Assembly (NCBI GenBank): GCA_022559845.1
Contig: CM040129.1
Coordinates: 62,001-126,000 of the forward strand
From: Amorphophallus konjac
Taxonomy: Eukaryota > Streptophyta > Magnoliopsida > Alismatales > Araceae
Length of the DNA stretch: 64,000 nt
Reading direction: 5' to 3'
Shown here piece after piece: positions 22,749 to 34,318 of this stretch; the stretch's first letter is position 1; each line of letters begins with the position of its first letter. The position numbers and the translations under genes were made by a program. Under the pieces are notes generated by a model. The model worked only from the letters and a program-made list of their open reading frames with translations, did not search any database and was not told the DNA's origin.

Positions 22749-25700
22749 GTACCACTGGTGCGTTGCATTGTCATTTTATTGAAGAGTCTTTGACGCTTTT
22801 ATTTCTTTCTCAATGTCTCCAAGCCATCCTCCATTTCTAGCTTTTCATGCGGGTTAATATCTCTTGAGCATAGGAGATAAGCTAAACATAACTGTAGCTT
22901 TTCTGATGCACTTTTGCTACTATACTTCCCAGTTGGATAGGGCATCTCCATGGGCGCAACCAGACGGTGCCTCAGCCACTCCTGTTACCATTGGGCTGGC
23001 AGTGAGAGCAGTCGAGGCGGCTGAAACAGGCCGCCCCGGCAGGGCGTCGGTGCTGAGGGCATTGTCACTGACACAGTAGCAAACAAGTTGGCGTGCTGTT
23101 GGAGGCCTGGTTGGAGTCGACAGTTGGCGGATGGCTGGGCAGGGTCGCGGACGTGATGGCGGCGTGTCAACAGTGGCAACTGCTTGCTTAGGGAGGGGGC
23201 GGTTGGCTTGTGCGTCAGCGATCCTGGGCAGGGGAATGGCAGTGAAGGGGGGGGGCCAACAGTCCTGAATATGGCAAGCTGATGAATAGATGGACGGTGG
23301 CAGGCGTGTGGGACGGCTTGAAGGTGAGCCAGCGTGCTAGGGAACACGTAGATGGCGGTGGCAGACTGGGTGTGGCGAGGCGAGCTGTGGCTACTGTGGA
23401 TGTGGGTGGCAGCCGCGGAGGGAGACGGGGGACATGGCAGGTCTGGAACGTGGAGCAGGTCGTATGGGGCGGGGTGGAGTGCAGGTGGGTGGAGGCGGGG
23501 TGTTCTGCATGGGCTGATGGGTGGGGCTTGGATGCTTGCAGAGGGTCGAGGCAAGGAGCGAGAAATGGAGCTCTATTCTAAACAAAGCAACCGGGTGCAG
23601 AAAATAGAGAGAGGAAGAGAATGAGAGGGAGTGCAGAGGAGGGGAGATAGGGGAAGAGAGAGGGAAGAATGGAGGAACTAGAGGTTTAGAGAGAGAGAGG
23701 GTTGTAAAGTGGGGGGCAGGAGAATCGGAGGCCGGTGGAAGAACGTGAGGGGAGCAAAAGGGAAGGGGAGGAGAAAAGAAGAGTTCAGCTGTGGTGAAGA
23801 GGCAGGGAGTTTAACAGGTAACGGAGAGATAAGGAACCGCGTGCATGGCCGTGGGCTCCACGGTGACTTCGCACGGGAGTGCAGGGGTGAGAGAAGATGA
23901 GGGGGGTAGGGAGAGAGGAGGACAGTGTGTGGGGTGGTTGCGGCTTGGGTGGGACAGGGGGATTGCTACACGAAGTGGGGAGTTGGAGGAGAGGGGAAGC
24001 TTAGGGAAAGGGGAAGGCATAGGGAGAGGAGAGGCCGCGTGAGGAATGGAGAGGGGGAGAGAATGAAGAAGGCCAGCAGGGGGGGGATGGCCGATGCAAG
24101 AGTGACAGAGGGAGAACGGTCGACGAGAGGAGGGGAAGATTAGGTTAAGAGAGAGAGAGGGAGGGGTGGAGATGTGGGGGGGGAAGGGGGGTAGGAGGCA
24201 CCTGCGGTGCCCCTGTTTCAAGCAGGGGATCTCATGCGGGATTGGAGAGAGTAAGGGGGAGGGAGAAAGGGACTTGTGGGGGAAGAGGGAAATGGAGAGA
24301 GGAGGCCCATGGCGGAGTTAGAAAGAGAGGAGTGGTTACGTGAGAGGGGGGGGGGGCTGCCGATGTGCTCCGAGGTGAGAGATGCCAGCCGGCAGCCGTG
24401 CTTGGCGAGGGGAGCGCTGCCGCGGTGGGACTTTGGCGGCCTGCTCATCGAAGGAGGACGATGACCCTAGAGGCAACGGGGCAGCAGCAAGTGTCCTTGG
24501 CAACTGCTTCGCTAAGGACGGCGAAGCGCTGGAGGGTGGCTGGCGTCCTCACGTCCTTGCCGACGTGGTCGACTGCGTGCCCTGCATGGCGACCGCTGCA
24601 GACGTGGAAGGTGACTGCGGCGGGCCTGCGACGAGAGGGAGCGGCGAGTGGCCGACGTCAGGCTCTGGCTTCCCAAAATGACTGGGTGGGGATGGCTTGT
24701 GGCGATGGAGAAGGGGAGAGGCGGGGGTCTTCTTGGAGGAGACGCGAACGTCGCCGGGTGCTCGTTCGACGGGTGCGAAGGAGGTGGGAAGCACGAGACT
24801 TTGCTGGCACGTGGAAGATGGTGGTGGTGGGAACTGGCTACAGGGAGAGCTGAGGCGGTGCGGTGGCTGTAGAAGTGGCTGGACGGTGCCTGGGGTGGGA
24901 TACAAATGGGCACGATGGCTAGTGAGAGGGAGGGTCGGCGGGCGTGCTCCCTGGTGGGCTGGGCAGTGGCGTATGATAAAGGCGGTGGAAGTGTATAGGG
25001 GGGTTGCATGTCGATAGAGGGTGTGCTGGTAGCTTGGCTGGTAGCAGTTGGACGAAGCAGGAGGTTAGAGAGGGAGTAGGGAGAGGATGAATGAGTGCCT
25101 GGTTCCACTGTTCAGAATAAGGGCTCCACAGTGTGATAAAGTAAGGGACAGAGAGAGGGTAAGAGAGTGGACTGGGGTGTGGGAGAGAGGGGGCAAGGTG
25201 GTGATTGGTGGTGTTGGCCATGGAAGATGAACTTTAGAGGGAGGGGAGGGGGAGATAGACTGTAATTTGCAGGGAGAGAGGGGGCTGAGGGCTGGAGGAA
25301 GGGGGGGTAGGATAGTGTGGCCAAAATTTGGATGTGAGGGAGGGGAGTTTAAGAAGCAAAAGGAAGGGGGGGGGGAAGGAGAAGGCCTGCGGCCAAGGGG
25401 AATTTGCAGGAGGATCTAGAAGGAGAGAGAAGAGGATAAAATGTGGGAGAGAAGGGATGGGGAGAGAGGAGAGAAAGGTGGAGAGGGTAAGGGGCTACAT
25501 CTTTCCAAAAATTAACTTCACTTCATTGTCTATTAAAGAGAGGTTACATGTCACCTTTATAGGCTCCACAAAGAAAATCAAAAGACACTCATTAAACTTC
25601 AACTAACACCTAACACCTCAGACTCATTATATCTCTAGTGGGAAGACTAAAAGACACTTAAAAAAATGACTACAAGATGTGGATATTTTATTTCCACTAC

Positions 25701-25886
25701 AAAAGAAAACACATATCTAGGCCCACTAATATGGCCCATTAACATAAAACACTTAAAATAGCAAATATAGTTTGATAGTTGCCCAAGTTGATTGACGATC
25801 CCGTCGAACCCCTCCGCTTGGAGGAGGTTCGACCTCGAACCTCATAGCTCAGGATCCCGATCTGATGGAACAGCTCGGTTCCCTAA

Positions 25887-25898
25887 GCTCTGATACCA
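25887..25898 (-). promoter_or_regulatory. Primer-binding site between array units B and C
   Basis: Minus-strand TGGTATCAGAGC, again 2 nt from the LTR start at 25901. Confidence 0.9.
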
Positions 25899-25900
25899 TT

Positions 25901-28825
25901 TGATGTGAAATCAACCCTAGGTCTATGATTTTCTTCCTTAATTTCAAGAAATGTGCTTCATCATGGTTCATAAGAGGATAAATACAGATGAGCCATGCAT
26001 CGTGGGGTGGAACTGGTACGCAGTAGAGGTAGAAGTTGCTTATGGATTGGGTCCCCTCTTCATGGTCTTGTAGCAGCCTGGTGTACTCTGTCGGAATCCA
26101 TTGAGCTTGATGATACTTTGTCAGCTTTCGTCCCTCCTTGGGAGGGGATTTCACGCCCTCTTCCTAGATATCGCATGCATTAAAATCTCAGCATGATCTT
26201 AACCCAGAACCAACATAAAGAGGAGTGGTCATGGCATTAAATGAGCCATGCACGTATTGTAAGGACAGGCCGTGCAGAAAGTGTTCAGATGAGGCACTCC
26301 TATCCTTTTTGTAAAATTTGAACCTGAGCACTTATGCCTTTGAGTGGGTGAACAATACCCTTGTATTTGCCGGTGGTACCACTGGTGCGTTGCATTGTCA
26401 TTTTATTGAAGAGTCTTTGATGCTTTTATTTCTTTCTCAATGTCTCCAAGCCATCCTCCATTTCTAGCTTTTCATGCGGGTTAATATCTCTTGAGCATAG
26501 GAGATAAGCTGAACATAACTGTAGCTTTTCTGATGCACTTTTGCTACTATACTTCCCAGTTGGATAGGGCATCTCCATGGGCGCAACCAGACGGTGCCTC
26601 AGCCACTCCTGTTACCATTGGGCTGGCGGTGAGAGCAGTCGAGGCGGCTGACACATGCCGCGCCGGCAGGGCGTCGGTGCTGAGGGCATTGTCACTGACA
26701 CAGTAGCAAACAAGTTGGCGTGCTGTTGGAGGCCTGCTTGGAGTCGACAGTTGGCGGATGGCTGGGCAGGGTCGTGGACGTGATGGCGGCGTGTCAACAG
26801 TGGCAACTGCTTGCTTAGAGAGGGGGCGGTTGGCTTGTGCGTCAGCGATCCTGGGCAGGGGAATGGGAGTGAAGGAGGGGGGGGGCAACAGTCCTGAATA
26901 TGGCAAGCTGATGAATAGATGGACCGTGGCAGGTGTGTGGGACGACTTGAAGGTAAGCCAGCGTGCTAGGGAACACGCAGATGGCGGTGGAGGACTGGGT
27001 GTGGCGAGGCGAGCTGTGGCTACTGTGGACGTGGGTGGCAGCCGCAGAGGGAGACGAGGGACATGGCAGGTCTGGAACGTGGAGCAGGTCGTATGGGGCG
27101 GGGTGGAGTGCAGGTGGGTGGAGGCGAGGTGTTCTGCATGGGCTGACGGGTGGGGGGCTTGGATGCTTGCAGAGGGTCGAGGCAAGGAGCGAGAAATGGA
27201 GCTCTATTCTAAACAAAGCAACCGGGTGCAGAAAATAGAGAGAGGAAGAGAATGAGAGGGAGTGCAGAAGAGGGGAGATAGGGGAAGAGAGAGGGAAGAA
27301 CAAAGGAACTAGAGGTTTAGAGAGAGAGAGGGTTGTAAAGTGGGGGGTAGGAGAATCGGAGGCCAGTGGAAGAACGTGAGGGGAGCAAAAGGGAAGGGGA
27401 GGAGAAAAGAAGAGTTCGGCTATGGTGAAGAGGCAGGGAGTTTAACAGGTAACGGAGAGATAAGGAACCGCGTGCATGGCCGTGGGCTCCGCGGTGACTT
27501 CGCACGGGAGTGCAGGGGTGAGAGAAGATGAGGGGGGTAGGGAGAGAGGAGGACAGTGTGTGGGGTGGTTGCGGCTTGGGTGGGACAGGGGGATTGCTAC
27601 ACGAAGTGGGGAGTTGGAGGAGAGGTGAAGCTTAGGGAAAGGGGAAGGCACAGGGAGAGGGGAGGCCGCGTGAGGAATGGAGAGGGGGAGAGAATGAAGA
27701 AGGCCAGCAGGGGGGGGATGGCCGGTGCAAGAGTGACAGAGGGAGAACGGTCGACGAGAGGAGGGGAAGATGAGGTTAAGAGGGAGAGAGGGAGGGGTGG
27801 AGATGTGGGGGGGAAGGGGGGTAGGAGGCACCTGCGGTGCCCCTGTTTCAAGCAGGGGATCTCATGCGGGATTGGAGAGAGTAAGGGGGAGGGAGAAAGG
27901 GACTTGTGGGGGAAGAGGGAAATGGAGAGAGGAGGCCCATGGCGGAGTTAGAAAGAGAGGAGTGGTTACGTGAGAGGGGGGGGCTGCTGATGTGCTCCGA
28001 GGTGAGAGATGCCAGCCGGCAGCTGTGCTTGGCGAGGGGAGCGCTGCCGCTGTGGGACTTTGGCGGCCTGCTCATCGAAGGAGGACGATGACCCTGGAGG
28101 CAACGGGGCAGTAGCAAGTGTCCTTGGCAGCTGCTTCACCAAGGACGACGGCGCGCTGGAGGGTGGCTGGCGTCCTCACGTCCTTGCCGACGTGGTCGAC
28201 TGCGTGCCCTGCATGGCGACCGCTGCAGACGTGGAAGGTGACCGCGGCGGGCCTGCGACGAGAGGGAGCGGTGAGTGGCCGACGTCAGGCTCCGGCTTCC
28301 CAAAATGACTGGGTGGGGATGGCTTGTGGCGATGGAGAAGGGGAGAGGCGGGGGTCTTCTCGGAGGAGACGCGAACGTCGCCTGGTGCTCGTTCGACCGG
28401 TGCGAAGGAGGTGGGAAGCACGAGACTTTGCTGGCACGTGGAAGATGGTGGTGGTGGGAACGGGCTACAGGGAGAGCTGAGGCGGTGCGGTGGGTGTAGA
28501 AGTGGCTGGACGGTGCCTGGGGTGGGATACAAATGGGCACGATGGCTAGTGAGAGGGAGGGTCGGCGGGCGTGCTCCCTGGTGTGCTGGGCAGTGGCGTA
28601 TGATAAAGGCGGTGAAAGTGTATAAGGGGGTTGCATGTCGATAGAGGGTGTGCTGGTAGCTTGGCTGGTAGCAGTTGGACGAAGCAGGAGGTTAGAGAGG
28701 GAGTAGGGAGAGGATGAATGAGTGCCTGGTTCCACTGTTCAGAATAAGGGCTCCACAGTGTGATAAAGTAAGGGAAAGAGAGAGGGTAAGAGAGTGGACT
28801 GGGGTGTGGGAGAGAGGGGGCAAGG
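25901..28825 (-). mobile_element. LTR array unit C (ends early)
   Basis: Starts TGATGTGAAATC and matches units A and B until GGGGGCAAGG at 28825, then diverges. It lacks the last about 0.7 kb of the unit, including the U3-like region and PBS. ATTTTG follows at 28826-28831, and the same six bases precede unit A at 15962-15967. This could be the target duplication of the whole array or a coincidence at a truncation point. Confidence 0.75.
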
Positions 28826-28831
28826 ATTTTG

Positions 28832-29509
28832 GGATTAGATTCACTTGGTTTATGCATTTGAAACGTCTAAATCATTTGAGCATTTCTAAATTTTGTTCCG
28901 GGGGCTCCGCCCCCGGAAACCCCCGCAAGGGGCGTTGCCCCCTTGACCCCCGCGACATGACCGGGTAGGTCAATCCCCGCGACCTGACCACGCAAGTCGA
29001 TCCGCGGGCGAGGGTGCACGATGGCCAGAAGGGTTTCATGTTTGATATATATGAATGAGGTGTATTAAGGAGAGGTATATGAGATGCACATGGCGAGATC
29101 GATGCTAAGATAAGGTAAGAGTTTGACCAATGGTTCTTGACAGTAAATGACATATACAACATGTTTTGGATTATAAAGGAGCATGGTACTTATCCACACG
29201 TTTGGTTCACCAGGTGACTGCCATGAGTTTAATCCTGCAAGCAAGATAGTCAGGGTTAATACCATGCTTGTTCACATTAAAGAGGTTATGAAACCTCTTA
29301 CCTCTTGTAAAACCAACATATGCAAACCAAGGATCAAGACCATGTAACCGTTCCCATTTGCCATCTCAACCATACATAGATAACAAGAGCATGAGCAATC
29401 AACCACAAGTTTAGTTATCATCACTTAATCACACATTAAATTTAGTTATCATCAAAACCATAACTTAACAACCACAACAATCATCAAAATCATAACTCAA
29501 CATATTGGA
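28832..29509 (+). other. Likely retroelement-derived flank with GC-rich palindrome
   Basis: Contains a strong hairpin CCGGGGGC-TCC-GCCCCCGG at about 28899-28917, followed by alternating CCCCCGC and GGGGC blocks to about 28970, then non-coding AT-rich sequence with many CATCA/AACCA words. It may be the continuation of the LTR that starts at 14429, but no boundary could be proved. No gene is seen. Confidence 0.4.
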
Positions 29510-31690
29510 CTACTTGGCATGGGCCGTCGGCCGTAAGGGATCCGCTACGCGTTTCACAGACCTTGGGTCGACATGGGCCTGACGTTAACGGGCTGCGCAT
29601 GGGCCGTATGAATTTTACCCTCCTCGTTAGGCATTTTTTTAAAAAATCTTTCAACGGTGGCTGATGTTATAGATTGGAAAATAAGTTTGTCAAAAAAAGA
29701 GGGGGTGAAAAGTGGAGATTATTTTTGTCGGGGACTCAAAAGGTAAGTGGAAGGTCTAATAGGGGGCACTAATTTATTTTCCCGAGAGTTTAATATACCT
29801 TTTTTTGGATAATATTAGAAAGAGTAATAATCGTGTATCTTTTTTCTTCTCTCTAAAATAGATTGTCACTAGTTTTAAAATGACCTTTTTATGCGTACAT
29901 ACGCGTACTTGAAGATGTGAAGAGTTTGTATTTGTACGTGTACTATTCCACTGTAAGTTAATATCATGTCTCGTAAATTTTTTATCAAAAGACCTTTGAC
30001 TAAGAAAGTGAGGACATATTCTATAGATATTCTGATGGAGGGGCATACATGACATTAAGTTCATGTAAGGGTATATGGATAAATACACATGTAGAGTAAA
30101 ATTTCATGTACATTTAATTTAAGAGGAATATACATAAAAAATAAATGCTATTAAAATCTCCCTGGAACCGAATCCCTCCTTCGGATTCCAATCCTCGTCC
30201 TCGGGGCCCACACGCGGAGCCGTGATACCCCACTACGTACGTATTCCTCGTCAAAAACCCCCCACCTGACCGTGCCTTCGACGTCCGGAGGAGGAACCTT
30301 CCGCCCCTCGACGACGACGACGACGACCACCCGAACCCCGGCCGCCCTTTTCTGTCTCGTTTTGATGTCACGGCACCGTTGGCGCAACGTGCCGCGTCGA
30401 TGCCCGACCAAATCAACCTCTCTTGTTGTTCCCGGAATAGTTTGAAGTCGGATTCGGAGTCGCTTTAAAAGGTCGAATCTGAAATTCTGTACGATGTTCT
30501 TCTTTGGGGAGGAGTGGTGTGGTTTTTACCGGAAACAAAACAACCGCAGTTGCCCTGCCTTTTAAAAGTTGAGTATTTATTTGTTTTGACTTTTTTTTTC
30601 GCGTCCGACTACACGTTGTCGAGACTTCTTAACGGGGGAGGGGGTGGTAGCACACTAGTAATCTCAAATATTTCTTCTCTCCTAATACTGCGTTTGGCTC
30701 GGCTGTTCAAAAAGATTATAATCATTATTTAATTAGACTCCAAAATAATTATCTAAGATATATTTAATTCTCGAGATAAATGAACTCGTAGTTGAATTTT
30801 ATTAGGTTTAAATCTTGACGTCTAGCACTCGCACGTAAAACTATGTTGGAGTGGCTGTCATAAAAAAAAAAAATTTACATTGCTGAGCTAGTCGACTTCA
30901 AAGTAGAATTTGACAAATCGACACGATATGACCTGTACCGTACGTATCGGACTGTACCAGTCGGTGACCGATACGTGATACGTAACTAATATGTTATTAT
31001 ATTTTTTAAATATTATATATTTTATTTTATATAAAAAAATTATAGATAAATTGATTAGAGATCTTAAATTTAAGTGTGAGATCGTCGGTTCAAAACGTAG
31101 ATGATTTTTTTATTTGTTTTTAACTTTCTACTAGAGAAAAGATAAAAAAATTCAAAATTTGATTTTTTTTATTTTTAACTTTCTCTTAGGTAAAAGATCA
31201 AAAAATCTCAAAATTTAGAAGTATTCTTGTGATTCAAACTCAGGACATCTCTTAAGTAAAGTGCAAATCATCTAATCAACTGAGTTACTTTTTTATAAAT
31301 TTTTTTTTCAACGTAACAATACTGATATCATATCGATAAAAGATCGATACAAATGGATACAAATGATACGTCAAATCTTACTTCAAATCAGATGATTTAT
31401 GCATATTCTTTCATCTATCTCAACTTGCTCTAAGAATTATTTTTTTGTTAGTTATTATTTTTTTTTATGAGGGAGAGAAAACTCATGATCTAAGTTCTAA
31501 CCCATCTGTTAGCCTCACTTTGGTTGAGATTTATCCATAGGTTAACTGAAAGTTAACCCAAAGTTAACTCTCATCATACTTTGATATGTAGTTTACTTAA
31601 TCAACTTAGAAAGTGGGATAATCTAAGACTATCCCTAGATTACTAAATCCACCTCTCCACCTTCGTTAGCTTTAACATACCACTCTCATT
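29510..31690. other. Intergenic region, no gene recognised
   Basis: Mostly AT-rich sequence with homopolymer runs. A GC-rich island at about 30170-30420 holds only low-complexity frames. A GTACC/CGATACG-rich inverted segment at about 30935-30990 may be a decayed small transposon. Nothing here supports a protein-coding gene. Confidence 0.5.
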
Positions 31691-31760
31691 TAATGTTAGG
31701 GTTTTTTGTATGAAAATTATTATTAGAGGTTAATTTATAAAAAAATTATTCTTAGAAATG
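31691..31760 (+). repeat. Left arm of an AT-rich inverted repeat hosting the chromovirus
   Basis: Reads TAATGTTAGGGTTTTTTGTA and onward. Its reverse complement, with scattered changes, is at 41741-41810. The arms lie about 0.16 kb and 0.01 kb from the two ends of the retrotransposon, so the element landed inside a pre-existing foldback or MITE-like sequence. Confidence 0.75.
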
Positions 31761-31916
31761 AATTACCAAGTATATCACTGTGTAAATCTGAATTGTGTAA
31801 AAATGTCATAATTATTTGAACGCATATCACTTCTTTTTATTAACAACTTACAAAAAAAACCACTATTAAATGGCCTTTATGCACTATTTGAATTAACCCA
31901 GTGATATGTCTGCTAA

Positions 31917-34318
31917 TGATGTGGCACAGCCCACTAATGAGATGTTTGACCCTTGGACCTACCAATCCACAAGCATACAAGCACTCAAATGGCTCACCGA
32001 GTGGCCGAGCTCACACGACGCACACGTGCACCCGGGTGGGCCCGAATGATGACGGCGAGGGTCCGGGGTGGGACCCCAAGGTTTCCACCGGTTGGTGGGC
32101 TTATGGTTGACCCCTAATGGGCCTGGGATGCCCCCTTTATGGGCGGGCCAGCACGCTGGGGCGTGGGTTTAGGGTGGCTCTCCCTCACTTACCACGGTGG
32201 ATACTCACGGCGAAATCAAACATTCATGCTCAAGCTCTCACTCACCGCCGGCGAACTAAGGAAACGATACTAAACGAGCAAAGCAATTGAAAGGACCAGG
32301 AGAGGGACCAGCTGCTCACCTGATCGGTGTGAAAACACCGATCCCGGCCGGAGACGACGGGCGCGCCGGGAGGCGTGGGTATGTACCCGGACGCCGCGGC
32401 GGGGTAGCTTCAACCTGCGGGTTAACTGTTACACCACTACGCCTCTCGCAGGAGGGGTGATCTCGGGGTGGGGATTAACTTATTACAACCAAAATGTACC
32501 TCCACGCAGGGAGGGGCGTTAAGCCGGCCAGGCGGGTGGGGGAAATGTGCCCCCGACGGTGGAGCGGATGTCTCCGTCGATTCTGCTCGCTTGCTGTGGA
32601 CAGGGGCAGGAGGCGGTGCAGCAGTCGTATCTCACCCTCAGGAATTTTGCCGATGGCGAGACCACCTGCGTAGTCTTCGTGACTGGGCCAGGGACACCTC
32701 TGAATTTTACTGATTTAATCGGACGCAGTCTCTGGCCGTGGTAGAAGTGCGAACTGGAGGTAGGATCTGAGAGCCGGTACCCACAGAATTGTTGCAGTAG
32801 CTTGCAGGAACGGTACCTGGGACTCCCGAACTCCGATTCTCGAACCGCTTGAAGATCTGGAACCGTGGTCGAATCCCCCTTGCAGCAAAACTGGCGGGGA
32901 TGTCTTCCGGGGTCGGAGTGATCCGGGGGCCGTTGTTGACTGACTGTGGGTCGAAGCAGACCTGAGCAGACTGCCCCGAGTGACTGGAGGGGAAAAATCA
33001 GAAATCACGCTCCCGGGGACCAAACGCACTTCTGTTTCTTGATCTTGGTCGCAGACAGGGGGAGGAGTATTTTTGTTGAAGAGACTTGGGTCTGATTCCG
33101 GCACCGTTGGTCGTGGAGCAGCTTTCCACCGAGCTCAGGTCCTCTGCAGGGGACAACTGGACCAGTCGTGGGAGAATCGCCGTCTTGAATGGCCACGAAG
33201 TCGAAACCGGACGATTCCACCTCGCCTGCGAAGAGGTTCCGCAGACCTTTCCGTCGATGTAGGCCACGCACCAGGATGTCGCCGTATGACTCCGGGAAAA
33301 CTTCTGCAAGTCGAGACCTGAACTGTCACCTGCAGACTCTTATGTGAAGATGGGGCAGAACAAGGGAGTATGGGTAGGAGGTGGTAATGGAGGGGCCTGT
33401 GGGGTGGAGGGTTGGATGAGGAGGGGATCTAGGGCTGTGGAGGGGGGGAAGAACAGGTGGGGAAGGGGTGTGTGGAGGGGGGAGGAAGGGGGAACCGCAG
33501 CAGGTAGGGGGAGTGGTGATTTCGGCCAAGGCAATGGGAGAGGGGGAATGGCAAGGGAAATGTTGCGCAACCAGCTAGGGGGGTGGGTAATGGCTGGGTG
33601 AGGGCTGTTAATGAGGGTGTGGGGAAGTGGGAGAGTTGCTTGGGGAAGAGGGAGGGGTGTATTGGGTGTGGAGATGGTGTATGGGGAATAGGAAGGGTTA
33701 CTTGGGAAGTGGTGGGTATTGATGGTAGTTATGGGCCTAGGGGAGGTGAAGGGTTGAATGGTGAGGTGGCTGATGAGGTGGAGGAGGGAGAGGGGAGGTG
33801 AAGGGGCAGGTTCGCCCTTGGGAGAGAGAGAGAAGGGGGGGAGGGAAGAGAGAGAAAGGGGCCGGCCCCTATAGTGAGAGAGAGAGAGAGTGAGAGTGAG
33901 AGAGAGAGAGAGAGAGAGAGCTAGAGACAATATTGGGTGGCAAATTTCTTAATTCATCAAAAGCTGCTACAAAGGAGGGAGGGGGGGTCCTTATATAGAG
34001 CTAGGACCTTTACACAAAACCCCCTGACATTTAACACAACTACAGAAAACTATGAGTCAAGAAGGGGGCGCCCCTGGGCCCAAGCCCACTAAGTGGGCCT
34101 AACATCCTCAACTAAGGGCCCAAGTGACTCACTATGGCTAATTAATCCTTAAACCTAGATAGTGGACTCAAATAAAAGATAATTACACCTGATATGACTC
34201 AAATAAAAGAAAATACATAAGCAAGAAAATAAAGATAGATATGAGAACCACTTCTCCAATGGGTCACGAAGTCGGGGACGCCTCGTGCCATAGTGAATAC
34301 TGGGAGATGTCCTCATCA
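31917..34318 (-). repeat. Chromovirus 3' LTR
   Basis: 2,402 bp. Contains the last 55 bp of the polyprotein frame including its stop, a minus-strand TATA motif at 33989-33998, a CT-rich leader-like tract on the minus strand (33340-33930) and a (GA)n microsatellite at about 33877-33920. Confidence 0.95.

Larger units (their letters stand above)
19589..25900 (-). mobile_element. LTR array unit B, interrupted by a nested 2.7-kb insertion
   Basis: Same unit as A: starts TGATGTGAAATC at 19589 and ends with a PBS at 25887-25898. After removing the nested element and its duplicated 5 bp (2,685 bp), the length is 3,627 bp, almost identical to unit A. Sequence identity with A and C is high throughout, including the purine-rich tract 22.9-25.5 kb. 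Like A and C it contains no retroviral-type protein domain. Confidence 0.8.

Noticed and set aside
16062..26183. Conserved 62-codon frame (MHRGVELV..) in three copies at 16062, 19683 and 25995
   Set aside because: Its conservation follows from recent array duplication; it lies within the LTR and has no domain or independent support.
16825..28735. Many Gly/Arg- or Pro/Ser-rich frames in the LTR array
   Set aside because: They follow from purine/pyrimidine-skewed composition and recur with the repeat units; no domain, no conserved start.
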